A stretch of DNA of 64,000 bases. Source: an uncultured Spirochaetaceae bacterium. GTDB lineage: Bacteria; Spirochaetota; Spirochaetia; Sphaerochaetales; Sphaerochaetaceae. The notes under the pieces were generated by a model, which was given only the letters and a program-made list of their open reading frames with translations, was not told the origin of the DNA and did not search any database. The stretch covers positions 1-64,000 of the forward strand of contig CALXLT010000033.1 of NCBI GenBank assembly GCA_944389275.1. The letters are read 5' to 3'. Made by a program: the position numbers and the translations under genes. This document shows, piece by piece, positions 1 through 7,000 of this stretch (the stretch's first letter is position 1; each line of letters starts with the position of its first letter).

Positions 1-53
1 CCAATATGCTGCAGCCCAGTTGGAGACGGGGCATAGCGAACGCGAACTTCCAT
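1..53 (-). CDS. gltX: Glutamyl-tRNA synthetase, N-terminal fragment
   Basis: Only the first 17 codons lie in the window; the gene runs off the left edge. The residues read MEVRVRYAPSPTGLQHI, which is the start of a class I Glu-tRNA synthetase with the HIGH-type ATP-binding signature (APSPTG..HIG). An AAGGAG Shine-Dalgarno sits 6 bases before the ATG. A weak promoter (GATAAT at 84-89, TTGTTG at 105-110, 15-base spacer) is possible. The enzyme charges tRNA-Glu in the cytoplasm. A GlnRS is unlikely but cannot be excluded from 17 residues. Confidence 0.85.
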   Translation of the reverse strand, partial: MEVRVRYAPSPTGLQHI

Positions 54-123
54 CTGCTTCTCCTTAGATTGACGCCTAATCTTATTATCTTTAGAAGCAA
101 TTGACAACAAGAGGGATCAAGAC

Positions 124-348
124 ATGCAGGACAAGATTCCCGTCAATATCCCATCTGTCCTTGATACGGACGTAAGGAACGGCATCGCTCAGGATGAGAT
201 GATTGATGCTGTCTATGCTGGCACTGCTGGGGATCTGCTGAAAGCTGCCTTTGCCGGAAGGCACGACCGAGCAGATACCAATATTGCAAAAATAAAATTT
301 GCAAATATCAGCTTATTTGATAAAACCATATTATCAAATAATGGGTAA
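124..348 (+). CDS. Doubtful 74-residue ORF in the gltX upstream gap
   Basis: This is the only plus-strand ORF of note in the roughly 300-base gap between gltX and the hydrolase. It begins ATG after GAGGGATCAAGAC (a poor SD) and encodes a mildly acidic protein with no motif I recognise. The last third is AT-rich, unlike the neighbouring genes. The opposite strand is also open for about 80 codons but has no ATG start. It could be a decayed gene remnant or chance. Confidence 0.2.
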   Translation: MQDKIPVNIPSVLDTDVRNGIAQDEMIDAVYAGTAGDLLKAAFAGRHDRADTNIAKIKFANISLFDKTILSNNG

Positions 349-356
349 TGATAACC

Positions 357-1193
357 TCACGAAAACCACTCAAGCACTGCCTGCACAGCCTTTTCCTCCC
401 CATCCTTGTCCTTGTCATAGAACGGGAAATGAGTGCACTCGCTTATCTTTATGGTCTTATGCTCTGCAGGTATTGTCCTGTCAAGGATATTCGCTGGCTC
501 CGGACCTACGACAAGGTCCTCGCCACCTACGATGATCAGAGTCGGCACGGCTAAGCTCTTCGCGGCTTTTCCAGCCTCATACATCAGGCGAAGAAGCTCG
601 TAGCTCTGCCTTGTATAGTTCCATGACCAGTATTCCTTGCCGAGGTACGCGTCATCCGCCGGGGCATCCTCATAGTAAAGGACATATGACGGATCGGATT
701 GCCAAGGCTTTGGCATTTTCTTCTTGAATACGGAAGCTATCCTGATCATGATGCTCGGCGCTTTCTCAGCGACAGCGGGAGCGGCAAGGACGATCCTATC
801 GAAACGGACGCTTTGCGATGCAAGGATGACAAGAGCTGTTCCCAGCGAGTGGCCAAGGACATAGAGCGTCTTATACCTCGCTCTCAGGTCCCTCGCGGCA
901 TTGAGGACAAGTCCAAGCCAGTCCTTACCCGTGGATCTTCCGAAATCCTCGCCTGTCGTCCCGCATCCGGGAAGACGGGGCGCGTAGACATCGAAGCCTC
1001 TCTCATAAAGGTCGCGGGCGGGACGTACCAGCTCCCCTGGGTATCCTGCATAGCCATGGATGAGAAGCACCGCCTTATCTGTCTTCTCCTTATGGGCAAG
1101 GGTGAATGGACGCCCTGCCTTGCATGGAGCATTCTTATCCTGATAGACCCCTTCATACCAGGATAGCGGGACTGAGTATCTGAACACGATCAC
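357..1193 (-). CDS. Alpha/beta-fold serine hydrolase (esterase/lysophospholipase-like)
   Basis: The 278-residue protein has an alpha/beta-hydrolase layout: oxyanion-region HGYAG at about 46-50, nucleophile elbow GHSLG at 114-118 (Ser116), an acid candidate in VGGEDLV, and a late His in SECTHFPF. No signal peptide is seen, so it is probably cytoplasmic. It resembles carboxylesterase/monoacylglycerol-lipase-like enzymes, but the substrate cannot be read from sequence. Its ATG overlaps the stop of the upstream LuxR gene by 4 bases, so the two are translationally coupled. It is the last gene of the AAA-RloB-LuxR operon. Confidence 0.85.
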   Translation of the reverse strand: MIVFRYSVPLSWYEGVYQDKNAPCKAGRPFTLAHKEKTDKAVLLIHGYAGYPGELVRPARDLYERGFDVYAPRLPGCGTTGEDFGRSTGKDWLGLVLNAARDLRARYKTLYVLGHSLGTALVILASQSVRFDRIVLAAPAVAEKAPSIMIRIASVFKKKMPKPWQSDPSYVLYYEDAPADDAYLGKEYWSWNYTRQSYELLRLMYEAGKAAKSLAVPTLIIVGGEDLVVGPEPANILDRTIPAEHKTIKISECTHFPFYDKDKDGEEKAVQAVLEWFS

Positions 1194-2089
1194 CAGGACG
1201 CCTCCTGCAGCAGGTTCAGCAGATCTATCCTCGAGCGGACCCCGGTCTTGGAGAATATGTTCGCGATATGGTTATTCACGGTATTCACCGAGATGTTCAG
1301 GTTATAGGCGATCTCCTTGTTGGTAAGCCCGTTCTTTATCTGGAGGATCACCTCGAACTCCCTCTCGGTTATATGGAACTCGCTCTGTATATCCTCGAAG
1401 GAGATCCCTTTCTTCCCCTCGGACTGCTCGAGCTGCGACTCAAGGCGCGCGATGGCGATGAAGAGGAATACAAGGATCGCGATCGTGTACGATAACGACA
1501 CCAATGATATCGAGATGCCGCGAAGGGACGGGAAGAGCATCGAGGAGACAGCGACAGGCAGCATCGCGAATGAGATGATTATCATCGTGAGGCACATGGT
1601 CCTGATGGACTTGTCCGCGATGGTCTTCCATTGGGATATCATGACGATGATGCAATAAAGGACCACAAGCGTCCATATCACATACTGCAGGATCGAGCTT
1701 ACCGAGGCCTTCGTCACGATCCATACAAGCGAATCGGCCAGATAGAGGATCCCGGCTATGAACGCCAAGGACTTCTCTCCCTTTCCTGTCGGGCGAGCCA
1801 CCACCCAGTTGCAGAAGAAAGGTATCATGCCGAGTATGAATGTCGAGTCAAGCACCAGCAGGACTTCCCATATAAGATGGAGGACAGCCTGCGCCGTGCC
1901 ATCGAACGCAAGATATGAATACTGATCGAGCGCGAAGGAAACCACTGCCCCAAGGAGCGTGGCGGTAAAGACAACGCAGGTGCGCGACCACGTGTATCGC
2001 GCCCTGCGGTTCCATACGATAGCCAATGCCAGGTCCATGCTGACGATGGCAAGGGCTATAAGGCTTAACAGAAGAGGGACAGCCTCCAT
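1190..2089 (-). CDS. Membrane-bound LuxR-family regulator (7 TM + HTH)
   Basis: The 299-residue protein has about seven hydrophobic segments in residues 4-213 followed by a short charged linker and a LuxR-type HTH at about 240-295 (ITEREFEVI, GLTNKEIAYNL, NTVNNHIANIF). No phospho-receiver domain is present, so the membrane part presumably senses the signal directly; this is inference. The ATG lies 3 bases after the RloB stop, and the SD (AAGG) is inside the RloB 3' end, so it is in the same operon. The hydrolase gene follows with a 4-base overlap. Confidence 0.85.
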   Translation of the reverse strand: MEAVPLLLSLIALAIVSMDLALAIVWNRRARYTWSRTCVVFTATLLGAVVSFALDQYSYLAFDGTAQAVLHLIWEVLLVLDSTFILGMIPFFCNWVVARPTGKGEKSLAFIAGILYLADSLVWIVTKASVSSILQYVIWTLVVLYCIIVMISQWKTIADKSIRTMCLTMIIISFAMLPVAVSSMLFPSLRGISISLVSLSYTIAILVFLFIAIARLESQLEQSEGKKGISFEDIQSEFHITEREFEVILQIKNGLTNKEIAYNLNISVNTVNNHIANIFSKTGVRSRIDLLNLLQEASW

Positions 2090-2092
2090 CTA

Positions 2093-2728
2093 CTACCTTC
2101 GCACCTTCTGGTTATGGGACATGTCAGCGGTGCCGCAGATAGCCGTCACATCCTCATTGAGGAGCGGCATGGCGGTAGCCTCAAGCCCCGTAGCGGCCTT
2201 TGCCACCACGTTGTAGTTGCGTGCGTTGATATCCGCACTCGCGTGGCGAGGGAATAGACGGATATGGGTGTTCAGGCCCTTCGTGAGGAAATACTCAGGG
2301 GTCATCTCGAATCCTGGTAGAGCTTCCCTGAGCTTAGCCTCAAGCGGCGATATATCCGCGACGTACGAAGTCGGCGCGCCGAGATGGAAGATGAACCAGA
2401 GATCGAACTTAGGATTGATCCAGCAGAGCTTGACCTTCTTCTTCTCCGTATACTCCTCCATCATCGACTTGACCTCGTCGACGCTGGTGTTCACATCATC
2501 GAATCCGAAGAGTGCCCATGCGCTGTCGAACTTGCCATGGTTCCTCTCCTTCGCCGTGTAGTCGATAAGTCCCTTGAGATCCTTTCCCTCAGGAGCCTTG
2601 AGGACCGTGAGATTGACGAAGCGGCAGTCCTTCCTCATCTGGGAGAAGTACAGGGCCTCAGCCTCCGTCGCACATACCAGAAGCAGTGTCTGCTTCGGCG
2701 CCGTTATGTTCTTCCTGCGCTTTATCAT
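2093..2728 (-). CDS. RloB-like TOPRIM-type protein (AbiLii-like)
   Basis: The 211-residue protein matches the RloB pattern: a conserved Glu in CATEAEAL (E22), an Asp pair in FGFDDVN (D77-D78), and the family block NPKFDLWFIFHL at 105-116 (NPxFExW..LH in relatives). These fit a TOPRIM-like metal-dependent nuclease core. I chose the ATG at 2726-2728 because GGAGAGGAGG lies upstream and it abuts the ATPase stop; a longer start at 2824 would overlap the ATPase gene. RloB proteins pair with AAA ATPases in abortive-infection AbiL and in type I restriction islands. The gene ends in tandem TAG codons. Confidence 0.8.
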   Translation of the reverse strand: MIKRRKNITAPKQTLLLVCATEAEALYFSQMRKDCRFVNLTVLKAPEGKDLKGLIDYTAKERNHGKFDSAWALFGFDDVNTSVDEVKSMMEEYTEKKKVKLCWINPKFDLWFIFHLGAPTSYVADISPLEAKLREALPGFEMTPEYFLTKGLNTHIRLFPRHASADINARNYNVVAKAATGLEATAMPLLNEDVTAICGTADMSHNQKVRR

Positions 2729-2729
2729 C

Positions 2730-4013
2730 TTATGCCTCCTCTCCTTCAGTCTCTGCCTTCTCAGGCTCCACAGGCGTGCCATCATGCACGAAATAGAACT
2801 CGCTCGTGATCGGCAGCGAACCATAGACTCCCTGCATGTAGCGCTGCGATGTAGGCACCTTGCCGCGCGCGCCCTTGAAGTCGGAAAGCGAGTAGTAGAC
2901 AGTCGAGCTCTCCTGGTCCTTCTGCGCGAACCACACCGCGTCGCGGCGGAGCAGGCCTTCCCTGAGAAGGGATGGGTTGCAGTCGACTACGAGCATCTGG
3001 CTCTCCTGGTCGCAGTTCTCGAAGATCTCGACAAGGTGGCAGAGGATGTCCGGATGCAGAAGCTGTCCGAAATCATCGATGACAAGGGTCTTCTCGGTGA
3101 TGAATGCCTCGAAGAACGCGAAGCCTATGACCGTGAGGCGCCTGAGCGAGAGGGACTCGCCCGCGAATACGTTGGCATAGCCTTCAGCCTTCTTGTCATT
3201 GACATAGATATGGGTGAACCTGAGGTGGTCCTCGCCATTCTCGTTCGTCTTGACCTCGACCCTGTTTATGTCCGTGATATCAAGGGCCCAGAGATAGTTG
3301 AGGATCTGCTCGCCCCAGCCTGGATGGGCCTTGAGCATATCGCAGGCATACTGCTCAGCCTTCGTGGAAACACCCATAGGAAGGATGTGGAGCTTCTTCT
3401 CGAACCATGTATAGAGCTCGAGCGATGTCTGTCCGCCCTTCCTTGCCGATCCCGCCAGGAATGTCCTGTTCTCAGGAAGCTTCGCCGCCTGCCTCTTCTT
3501 CTCGCCCCTGTAGAGCTTGCCGAAGCGGTAGGAATAGAGCCCGTCCTCCCCGAGAAGGCGCTCGAACATGAGCTTCTTGGAGTTGTTGATTATATAGTAG
3601 AGGGACTCCTCGTAGATCTTCTCCTTGTTGGCCTTGAGGGTATAGCGGGCTATCGTCGTCGGCTTCTCATCCGTGCCCTCTCCCTTATCAAGGAGGACCT
3701 CGATGGATATCGTAGCGGGCGTCGCCTTGTCTATACCGTACGCGAACACGGTTCCGGTGAGCGCTCCCTGGAGCGGATTCTCCGGGCCATCAGAGGCCAT
3801 GACTATCCTCTTGAGGACCTCGAGGGCCCTTACGAATGAGCTCTTGCCGGCTCCATTCGGTCCGATTATGGCACTTGTCTTGATGACCTTCAGGTGATCA
3901 TTGACCTCAACGAGCTTCGATGCCGGAAGCCTTGAATCCTTTACCGCCTGGAAGCTGATGGTCTGAGGTGACTTTACGGACTTGAAGTTCGCAATAGTCA
4001 TGTTTAGCAGCAT
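2730..4013 (-). CDS. AAA-family ATPase, partner of RloB (AbiLi/RloA-like)
   Basis: The 427-residue protein starts LLNMTIANFKSVK, the typical opening of SMC-like AAA15/AAA21 ATPases. Walker A is GPNGAGKS at 51-58, and a Walker B-like LVIDDFGQLLHPDIL lies near residue 310, with an ABC-type AGESLSLRRL stretch before it. The ATG at 4011-4013 is preferred because AAGGAGGAG precedes it; an in-frame ATG four codons later and one 11 codons earlier are alternatives. It is the first gene of the operon, with a strong promoter about 50 bases upstream. With RloB it resembles the AbiL defence pair. Confidence 0.85.
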   Translation of the reverse strand: MLLNMTIANFKSVKSPQTISFQAVKDSRLPASKLVEVNDHLKVIKTSAIIGPNGAGKSSFVRALEVLKRIVMASDGPENPLQGALTGTVFAYGIDKATPATISIEVLLDKGEGTDEKPTTIARYTLKANKEKIYEESLYYIINNSKKLMFERLLGEDGLYSYRFGKLYRGEKKRQAAKLPENRTFLAGSARKGGQTSLELYTWFEKKLHILPMGVSTKAEQYACDMLKAHPGWGEQILNYLWALDITDINRVEVKTNENGEDHLRFTHIYVNDKKAEGYANVFAGESLSLRRLTVIGFAFFEAFITEKTLVIDDFGQLLHPDILCHLVEIFENCDQESQMLVVDCNPSLLREGLLRRDAVWFAQKDQESSTVYYSLSDFKGARGKVPTSQRYMQGVYGSLPITSEFYFVHDGTPVEPEKAETEGEEA

Positions 4014-4061
4014 AAGCTCCTCCTTATTGATGGGCAGCGGGCCCATCTACTCTGATTCACG

Positions 4062-4090
4062 ATTATAGCAAAGCGGGGCCGATGGGGCAA
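4062..4090 (-). promoter_or_regulatory. Strong sigma-70 promoter of the AAA-RloB operon
   Basis: On the minus strand TTGCCC (4085-4090) and a perfect TATAAT (4062-4067) are spaced by 17 bases. The predicted start is near 4055, leaving a leader of about 40 bases that carries the SD. I see no obvious operator palindrome. Confidence 0.7.
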
Positions 4091-4224
4091 AAAATACCGG
4101 AAAAGAGGTGTTTCTGCCCTTTGGTAGCCCAGTCTTCGCATTCCTACCCTTAAAAATGAGGGAATATATCGCTAGATTACTGCATTCTCTTGATATTATT
4201 CCAGCCAAAGGGGGTATTATAAAG

Positions 4225-4256
4225 AAAAAATATTCAGAAATTACTTAATATTTTTT
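4225..4256 (-). terminator. AT-only hairpin at the end of the lipoprotein operon
   Basis: A perfect 10-base inverted repeat (AAAAAATATT / AATATTTTTT, 12-base loop) overlaps the stop codon of the 4241-4606 gene. Both strands have U-rich arms, so it could stop either direction; the stem contains no G or C, so it would be weak. Confidence 0.4.
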
Positions 4257-4606
4257 AAGTATTCCTCTATCTGCCCGGACTCATCGCATCTTACCCCCTC
4301 GCTCCACGGGCCGGAGGAGATGGCGATAAGCAAAGGCGTTCCAGGCTCCGCGAGGTGATCAGAGACCCAGAAGGCAGTGCTCTCCTTGACCTCTGAAGCA
4401 ACCTCCGAGAAGCCGGAAAGGACGATGACGGAGAAGGAGGACGAGCTTATCCAGCGCTTGAGCATCTCCATGCCCCCGCGCGCGCTCGCGCACTCCTTGG
4501 CCTCCCGGCATCTGCCGGTGGCCTTTCCCGAGAATACAAGCTCCGCGGAGCTTATGCCTGTCATATCAGGAAGGATCCCTTCCTCCACGTAGATGATCCT
4601 GGACAT
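4241..4606 (-). CDS. Uncharacterised 121-residue protein
   Basis: I do not recognise this protein. It has a short N-terminal beta-like stretch (SRIIYVEEGILPD), three Cys residues, and a hydrophobic central strand (FSVIVLSG), so a small soluble alpha/beta protein is likely; no signal peptide or membrane segment is seen. GAGGTG precedes the ATG, which lies 3 bases after the lipoprotein stop, so it is co-transcribed with the lipoprotein and the PdxA-like gene. A role linked to those genes is only a guess from position. Confidence 0.6.
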   Translation of the reverse strand: MSRIIYVEEGILPDMTGISSAELVFSGKATGRCREAKECASARGGMEMLKRWISSSSFSVIVLSGFSEVASEVKESTAFWVSDHLAEPGTPLLIAISSGPWSEGVRCDESGQIEEYLKNIK

Positions 4607-4609
4607 GTC

Positions 4610-5710
4610 TCACCTCAGAAGATAATCGTAGATCGAGATCCCCGAATCCTGAGGCTCCTCTATAGTCTCATTGCTCACGGAGAACTGGCTCAAGGCCTCA
4701 TCGTTGCGCTTACGGAGCGTCATGAGGTCATCATAGAGGCTCCTGGCATCCCTGTTGCCGGAATACGCCACGACCTCCTCGGCTATGGCTATCGCCTTGT
4801 CGAAGTCCCCCAAGGCTGCGGTAAGGAGCGCGGCATTGTACCCGGATGGCACATGACGCTCGCCCTGCCAGAGCGAGAGGAACTGGTCAAGCGATGCCCT
4901 GTACTGCCCGTCAGAGGCCCTCTTATACGCGTCCTTTGCCGCCTCAAGTTCCGGCTTGTTGTCCATGAGCGTGACGTCATAGCTTCTGGAGGTCGGCACG
5001 AACGAGCGCCTTATGCCTTCATTGAAGCCCCTTATCATGCGACGGAACATAAGATCGACGCCATCAAAGCGCGGCCAGAACGGGTCGAACACCTCGGAGC
5101 GGGTATCGGAATCGATGAACGTGCGCACGGCAATCACCCTGTCGGTATGGGTGTCCACTATGGATATCGAATAGCGGATGGAGGCCTTCTGCCTCACATA
5201 GTAGTCATACCAGTACTCCGTCCTGTATTCCTTGCGGTGCTCATCCCATACGCGCTCTGAGTTGCGCCTCGTGTAGATACGCTCCTCAATAGTCATATCC
5301 TCGATGCGCGGGATCATCACCGCATCATAGCCCATGTCCCTCAGCCTCTCGGATACCCTGTATCCCGAATTCACGATCCAGGCAGTGGACTGGGGATCGA
5401 GAAGGCTGAAGTAGCCGGTATTGGAAAGCGTTGAATAAAGCTGGTCGGTGGCATAGCTGGAGACGTCGGATGCTATGGAGGCGGAATAGGATGACCTGAC
5501 ATGCACGCTGCCCGCCATGACATCCAGCCCCGCTATCCACTGCGTTGATGGGATATATCCCCTGTACTGCACGACAGGCATAACCGCAAGGTGGCGGTAA
5601 TTCGACATGTTCACGTCAGACGGATAGAGATAGTTTATCCTCACGCTCGTCTGGCACGATGAGAATAGCAATGCAGCTGCAGCCAGGGCAGCAAGAATGA
5701 TCTTCCTCAT
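4610..5710 (-). CDS. Lipoprotein, possibly DUF6340-like
   Basis: The 366-residue protein has a lipoprotein signal (hydrophobic AALAAAALLFSS then Cys19), so it should be lipidated and anchored at a membrane. The segment LYPSDVNMSNYRHLAVMPV resembles the start of DUF6340/CsgG-neighbour lipoproteins, where a short beta-strand opens an envelope domain. The C-terminal third (about 265-335) is helical and TPR-like (YKRASDGQYRASLDQFLSL, YNAALLTAALGDFDKAIAIAEE). Its ATG overlaps the PdxA-like stop by 4 bases. The function is unknown. Confidence 0.75.
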   Translation of the reverse strand: MRKIILAALAAAALLFSSCQTSVRINYLYPSDVNMSNYRHLAVMPVVQYRGYIPSTQWIAGLDVMAGSVHVRSSYSASIASDVSSYATDQLYSTLSNTGYFSLLDPQSTAWIVNSGYRVSERLRDMGYDAVMIPRIEDMTIEERIYTRRNSERVWDEHRKEYRTEYWYDYYVRQKASIRYSISIVDTHTDRVIAVRTFIDSDTRSEVFDPFWPRFDGVDLMFRRMIRGFNEGIRRSFVPTSRSYDVTLMDNKPELEAAKDAYKRASDGQYRASLDQFLSLWQGERHVPSGYNAALLTAALGDFDKAIAIAEEVVAYSGNRDARSLYDDLMTLRKRNDEALSQFSVSNETIEEPQDSGISIYDYLLR

Positions 5711-6720
5711 ACCATATAATCCTTTTCAGAGAGCCGGAGCCCCTCAAGCACGGCGGTGACCATAGGCTTTATGCTGGCGATTCCCTTTCCCGCATCATCG
5801 AGGCCCGCCTCGCCTATTATGCCAAGGCGGAGGAACGGAAGGCCCCATGTGAGCATATAGGACTCATCAGGAGCGGCGGCAGCGGATGCCGCGTATCCGA
5901 CGCTCGCGGTCATCACGAGCACCGCGGAGTACTCACCCTTGGCGGCATGGCGGAAAAGGGACTCCGGGGATATCGGGCCGACTACGTTTATCCCTATGCG
6001 CTTCGCGATCTCGATAGCGGGTATGATGATCCCGCTCTCCTCTGGCCCTGTCCACTCCCCGTCCCTATCACCGGGATTGAGGGAGCATACCGCTATGGGC
6101 TTCTCCTTATCGAAGAACCTGGATACCTTGAGAGCGTCTATGGAGACGAGGGCCTCGATTATGTTCTCTCTGGTCAATGAGGAAAGCGCGTCCGAGAGGG
6201 CACGCCTATGCGTGAGGCCGAATATGTTCATCTTTCCCGCGACTATCATGTTTATAAGGCGCGAGGATGAGGCGAAGCGGGAAAGAAGGGAGAACACGGA
6301 TCTCTCCTCATACCCCGCCTTCTCCAGGGCCTTTGACGAGACAGGGGTTGTCACGAGGCATGAGCCAAGGCCGTTCTGGATTATCGAGACAGCCGCCTGG
6401 AGCGCCTCGTACGCGGCCCTGCCCGTGTCTGCCGTGGCCTTGCCATAGCTGAACTTCGACATGTCCATATCAGAGGAGCGATAGAAGATGAACTGCACGC
6501 CATTCTCTTCCGCAGCCCTCAGGTCTTCCTCGTTCTCCGCGATATAAGCAAAGCATGGATCTATAGAGAGATCGGAGGCGGTATGGCTGAACACGCCCTC
6601 ATCACCTGTGACTATGACCCCGCCTGAGAATGTGGCGGAAAGGGCGTTCACGGCCTTGAGGATCATCTCAGGGGACGTGCCTGCTGCCTCCCCCATGGAA
6701 ATGACGATATATCTGTACAT
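5707..6720 (-). CDS. Degenerate PdxA-family protein (4-phosphohydroxythreonine dehydrogenase-like)
   Basis: The 337-residue protein keeps the PdxA fold markers: MGEAAGTSPEM (TPGDPAGIGPE in PdxA), TTPVSSKAL (TAPINK), SLNPGDRDG (GLNPHAGE), GPISPESLF (GPLPADT) and LPFLRLGIIGEA. The metal-binding His of the NPHAGE and MYHDQG blocks are gone (NPGDRD, MTASVG); only the His in GLTHRRALSD might correspond to a third ligand. It is therefore unlikely to be a normal NAD-dependent, metal-dependent PdxA. I start at MYRYIVISMGE because a -10 box lies 6 bases upstream and PdxA proteins begin there. It heads a three-gene operon. Confidence 0.7.
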   Translation of the reverse strand: MYRYIVISMGEAAGTSPEMILKAVNALSATFSGGVIVTGDEGVFSHTASDLSIDPCFAYIAENEEDLRAAEENGVQFIFYRSSDMDMSKFSYGKATADTGRAAYEALQAAVSIIQNGLGSCLVTTPVSSKALEKAGYEERSVFSLLSRFASSSRLINMIVAGKMNIFGLTHRRALSDALSSLTRENIIEALVSIDALKVSRFFDKEKPIAVCSLNPGDRDGEWTGPEESGIIIPAIEIAKRIGINVVGPISPESLFRHAAKGEYSAVLVMTASVGYAASAAAAPDESYMLTWGLPFLRLGIIGEAGLDDAGKGIASIKPMVTAVLEGLRLSEKDYMV

Positions 6721-6726
6721 ATCCTG

Positions 6727-6735
6727 ATGATACCA
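6727..6735 (-). promoter_or_regulatory. Extended -10 giving a leaderless PdxA-like mRNA
   Basis: TGG-TATCAT on the minus strand ends 6 bases before the ATG at 6718-6720. Transcription would start at or next to the A of the start codon. No SD is present at a usable distance. Confidence 0.55.
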
Positions 6736-6753
6736 TAATGCGGCCATCAAGGA

Positions 6754-6759
6754 TATAAT
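6754..6759 (+). promoter_or_regulatory. Perfect -10 box six bases before a small ORF
   Basis: TATAAT is followed by GCAGCT and then ATG at 6766. I see no good -35 and no SD; a leaderless transcript is predicted. It lies back-to-back with the PdxA-like promoter. Confidence 0.5.
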
Positions 6760-6765
6760 GCAGCT

Positions 6766-6927
6766 ATGTGCGATGATGCCTACATTTACGATGAGATGGA
6801 AGAAGACGTGGAAGATGAGGATGAGCTCTTCTCATTCATCCCCGATCTTCCAGGCCCGGATGAGGCCTTTGATGGCGAGAGCGAGTACGGAGACCTGGAC
6901 GACGAGGATATGGACATAGATTTCTGA
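6766..6927 (+). CDS. Small, highly acidic 53-residue protein
   Basis: The ORF runs ATG to TGA and encodes a protein in which nearly half the residues are Asp or Glu (for example DEMEEDVEDEDELF and GDLDDEDMDIDF), with two central Pro residues (FIPDLPGPDE). It contains one Cys near the start. No family is recognised. Support comes from a TATAAT box six bases upstream, the same arrangement seen at other genes here, and G/C-ending codons. A role as a nucleic-acid mimic, chaperone tail or metal binder would be speculation. It lies upstream of the trpX1 promoter. Confidence 0.5.
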   Translation: MCDDAYIYDEMEEDVEDEDELFSFIPDLPGPDEAFDGESEYGDLDDEDMDIDF

Positions 6928-6946
6928 TGTTTCTGCAAATAGTATC

Positions 6947-6988
6947 TTAACACTTATCCTTGTTCTTTCTTATAGTAACATTGTTACT
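6947..6988 (+). promoter_or_regulatory. trpX1 promoter with overlapping palindromic operator
   Basis: TTAACA (6947-6952), an 18-base spacer and TATAGT (6971-6976) form a promoter. A perfect inverted repeat AGTAACA-T-TGTTACT (6974-6988) covers the end of the -10 and the start region, an ideal place for a repressor. An AAGGAG SD follows before the ATG at 7001. The repressor is unknown; TrpR encoded at 18702-19046 is one candidate, but the repeat lacks the CTAG core of classical trp operators. Confidence 0.6.
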
Positions 6989-7000
6989 AAGGAGAGAAAC

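Noticed and set aside
2729-2824. Longer RloB start
   Set aside because: It would overlap the ATPase 3' end by almost 100 bases; the ATG at 2728 has a good SD and RloB proteins begin near there.
2574-3839. 421-residue plus-strand ORF
   Set aside because: Antisense to the AAA ATPase gene; composition (Leu/Glu/Arg-rich, no motif) is that of a shadow frame.
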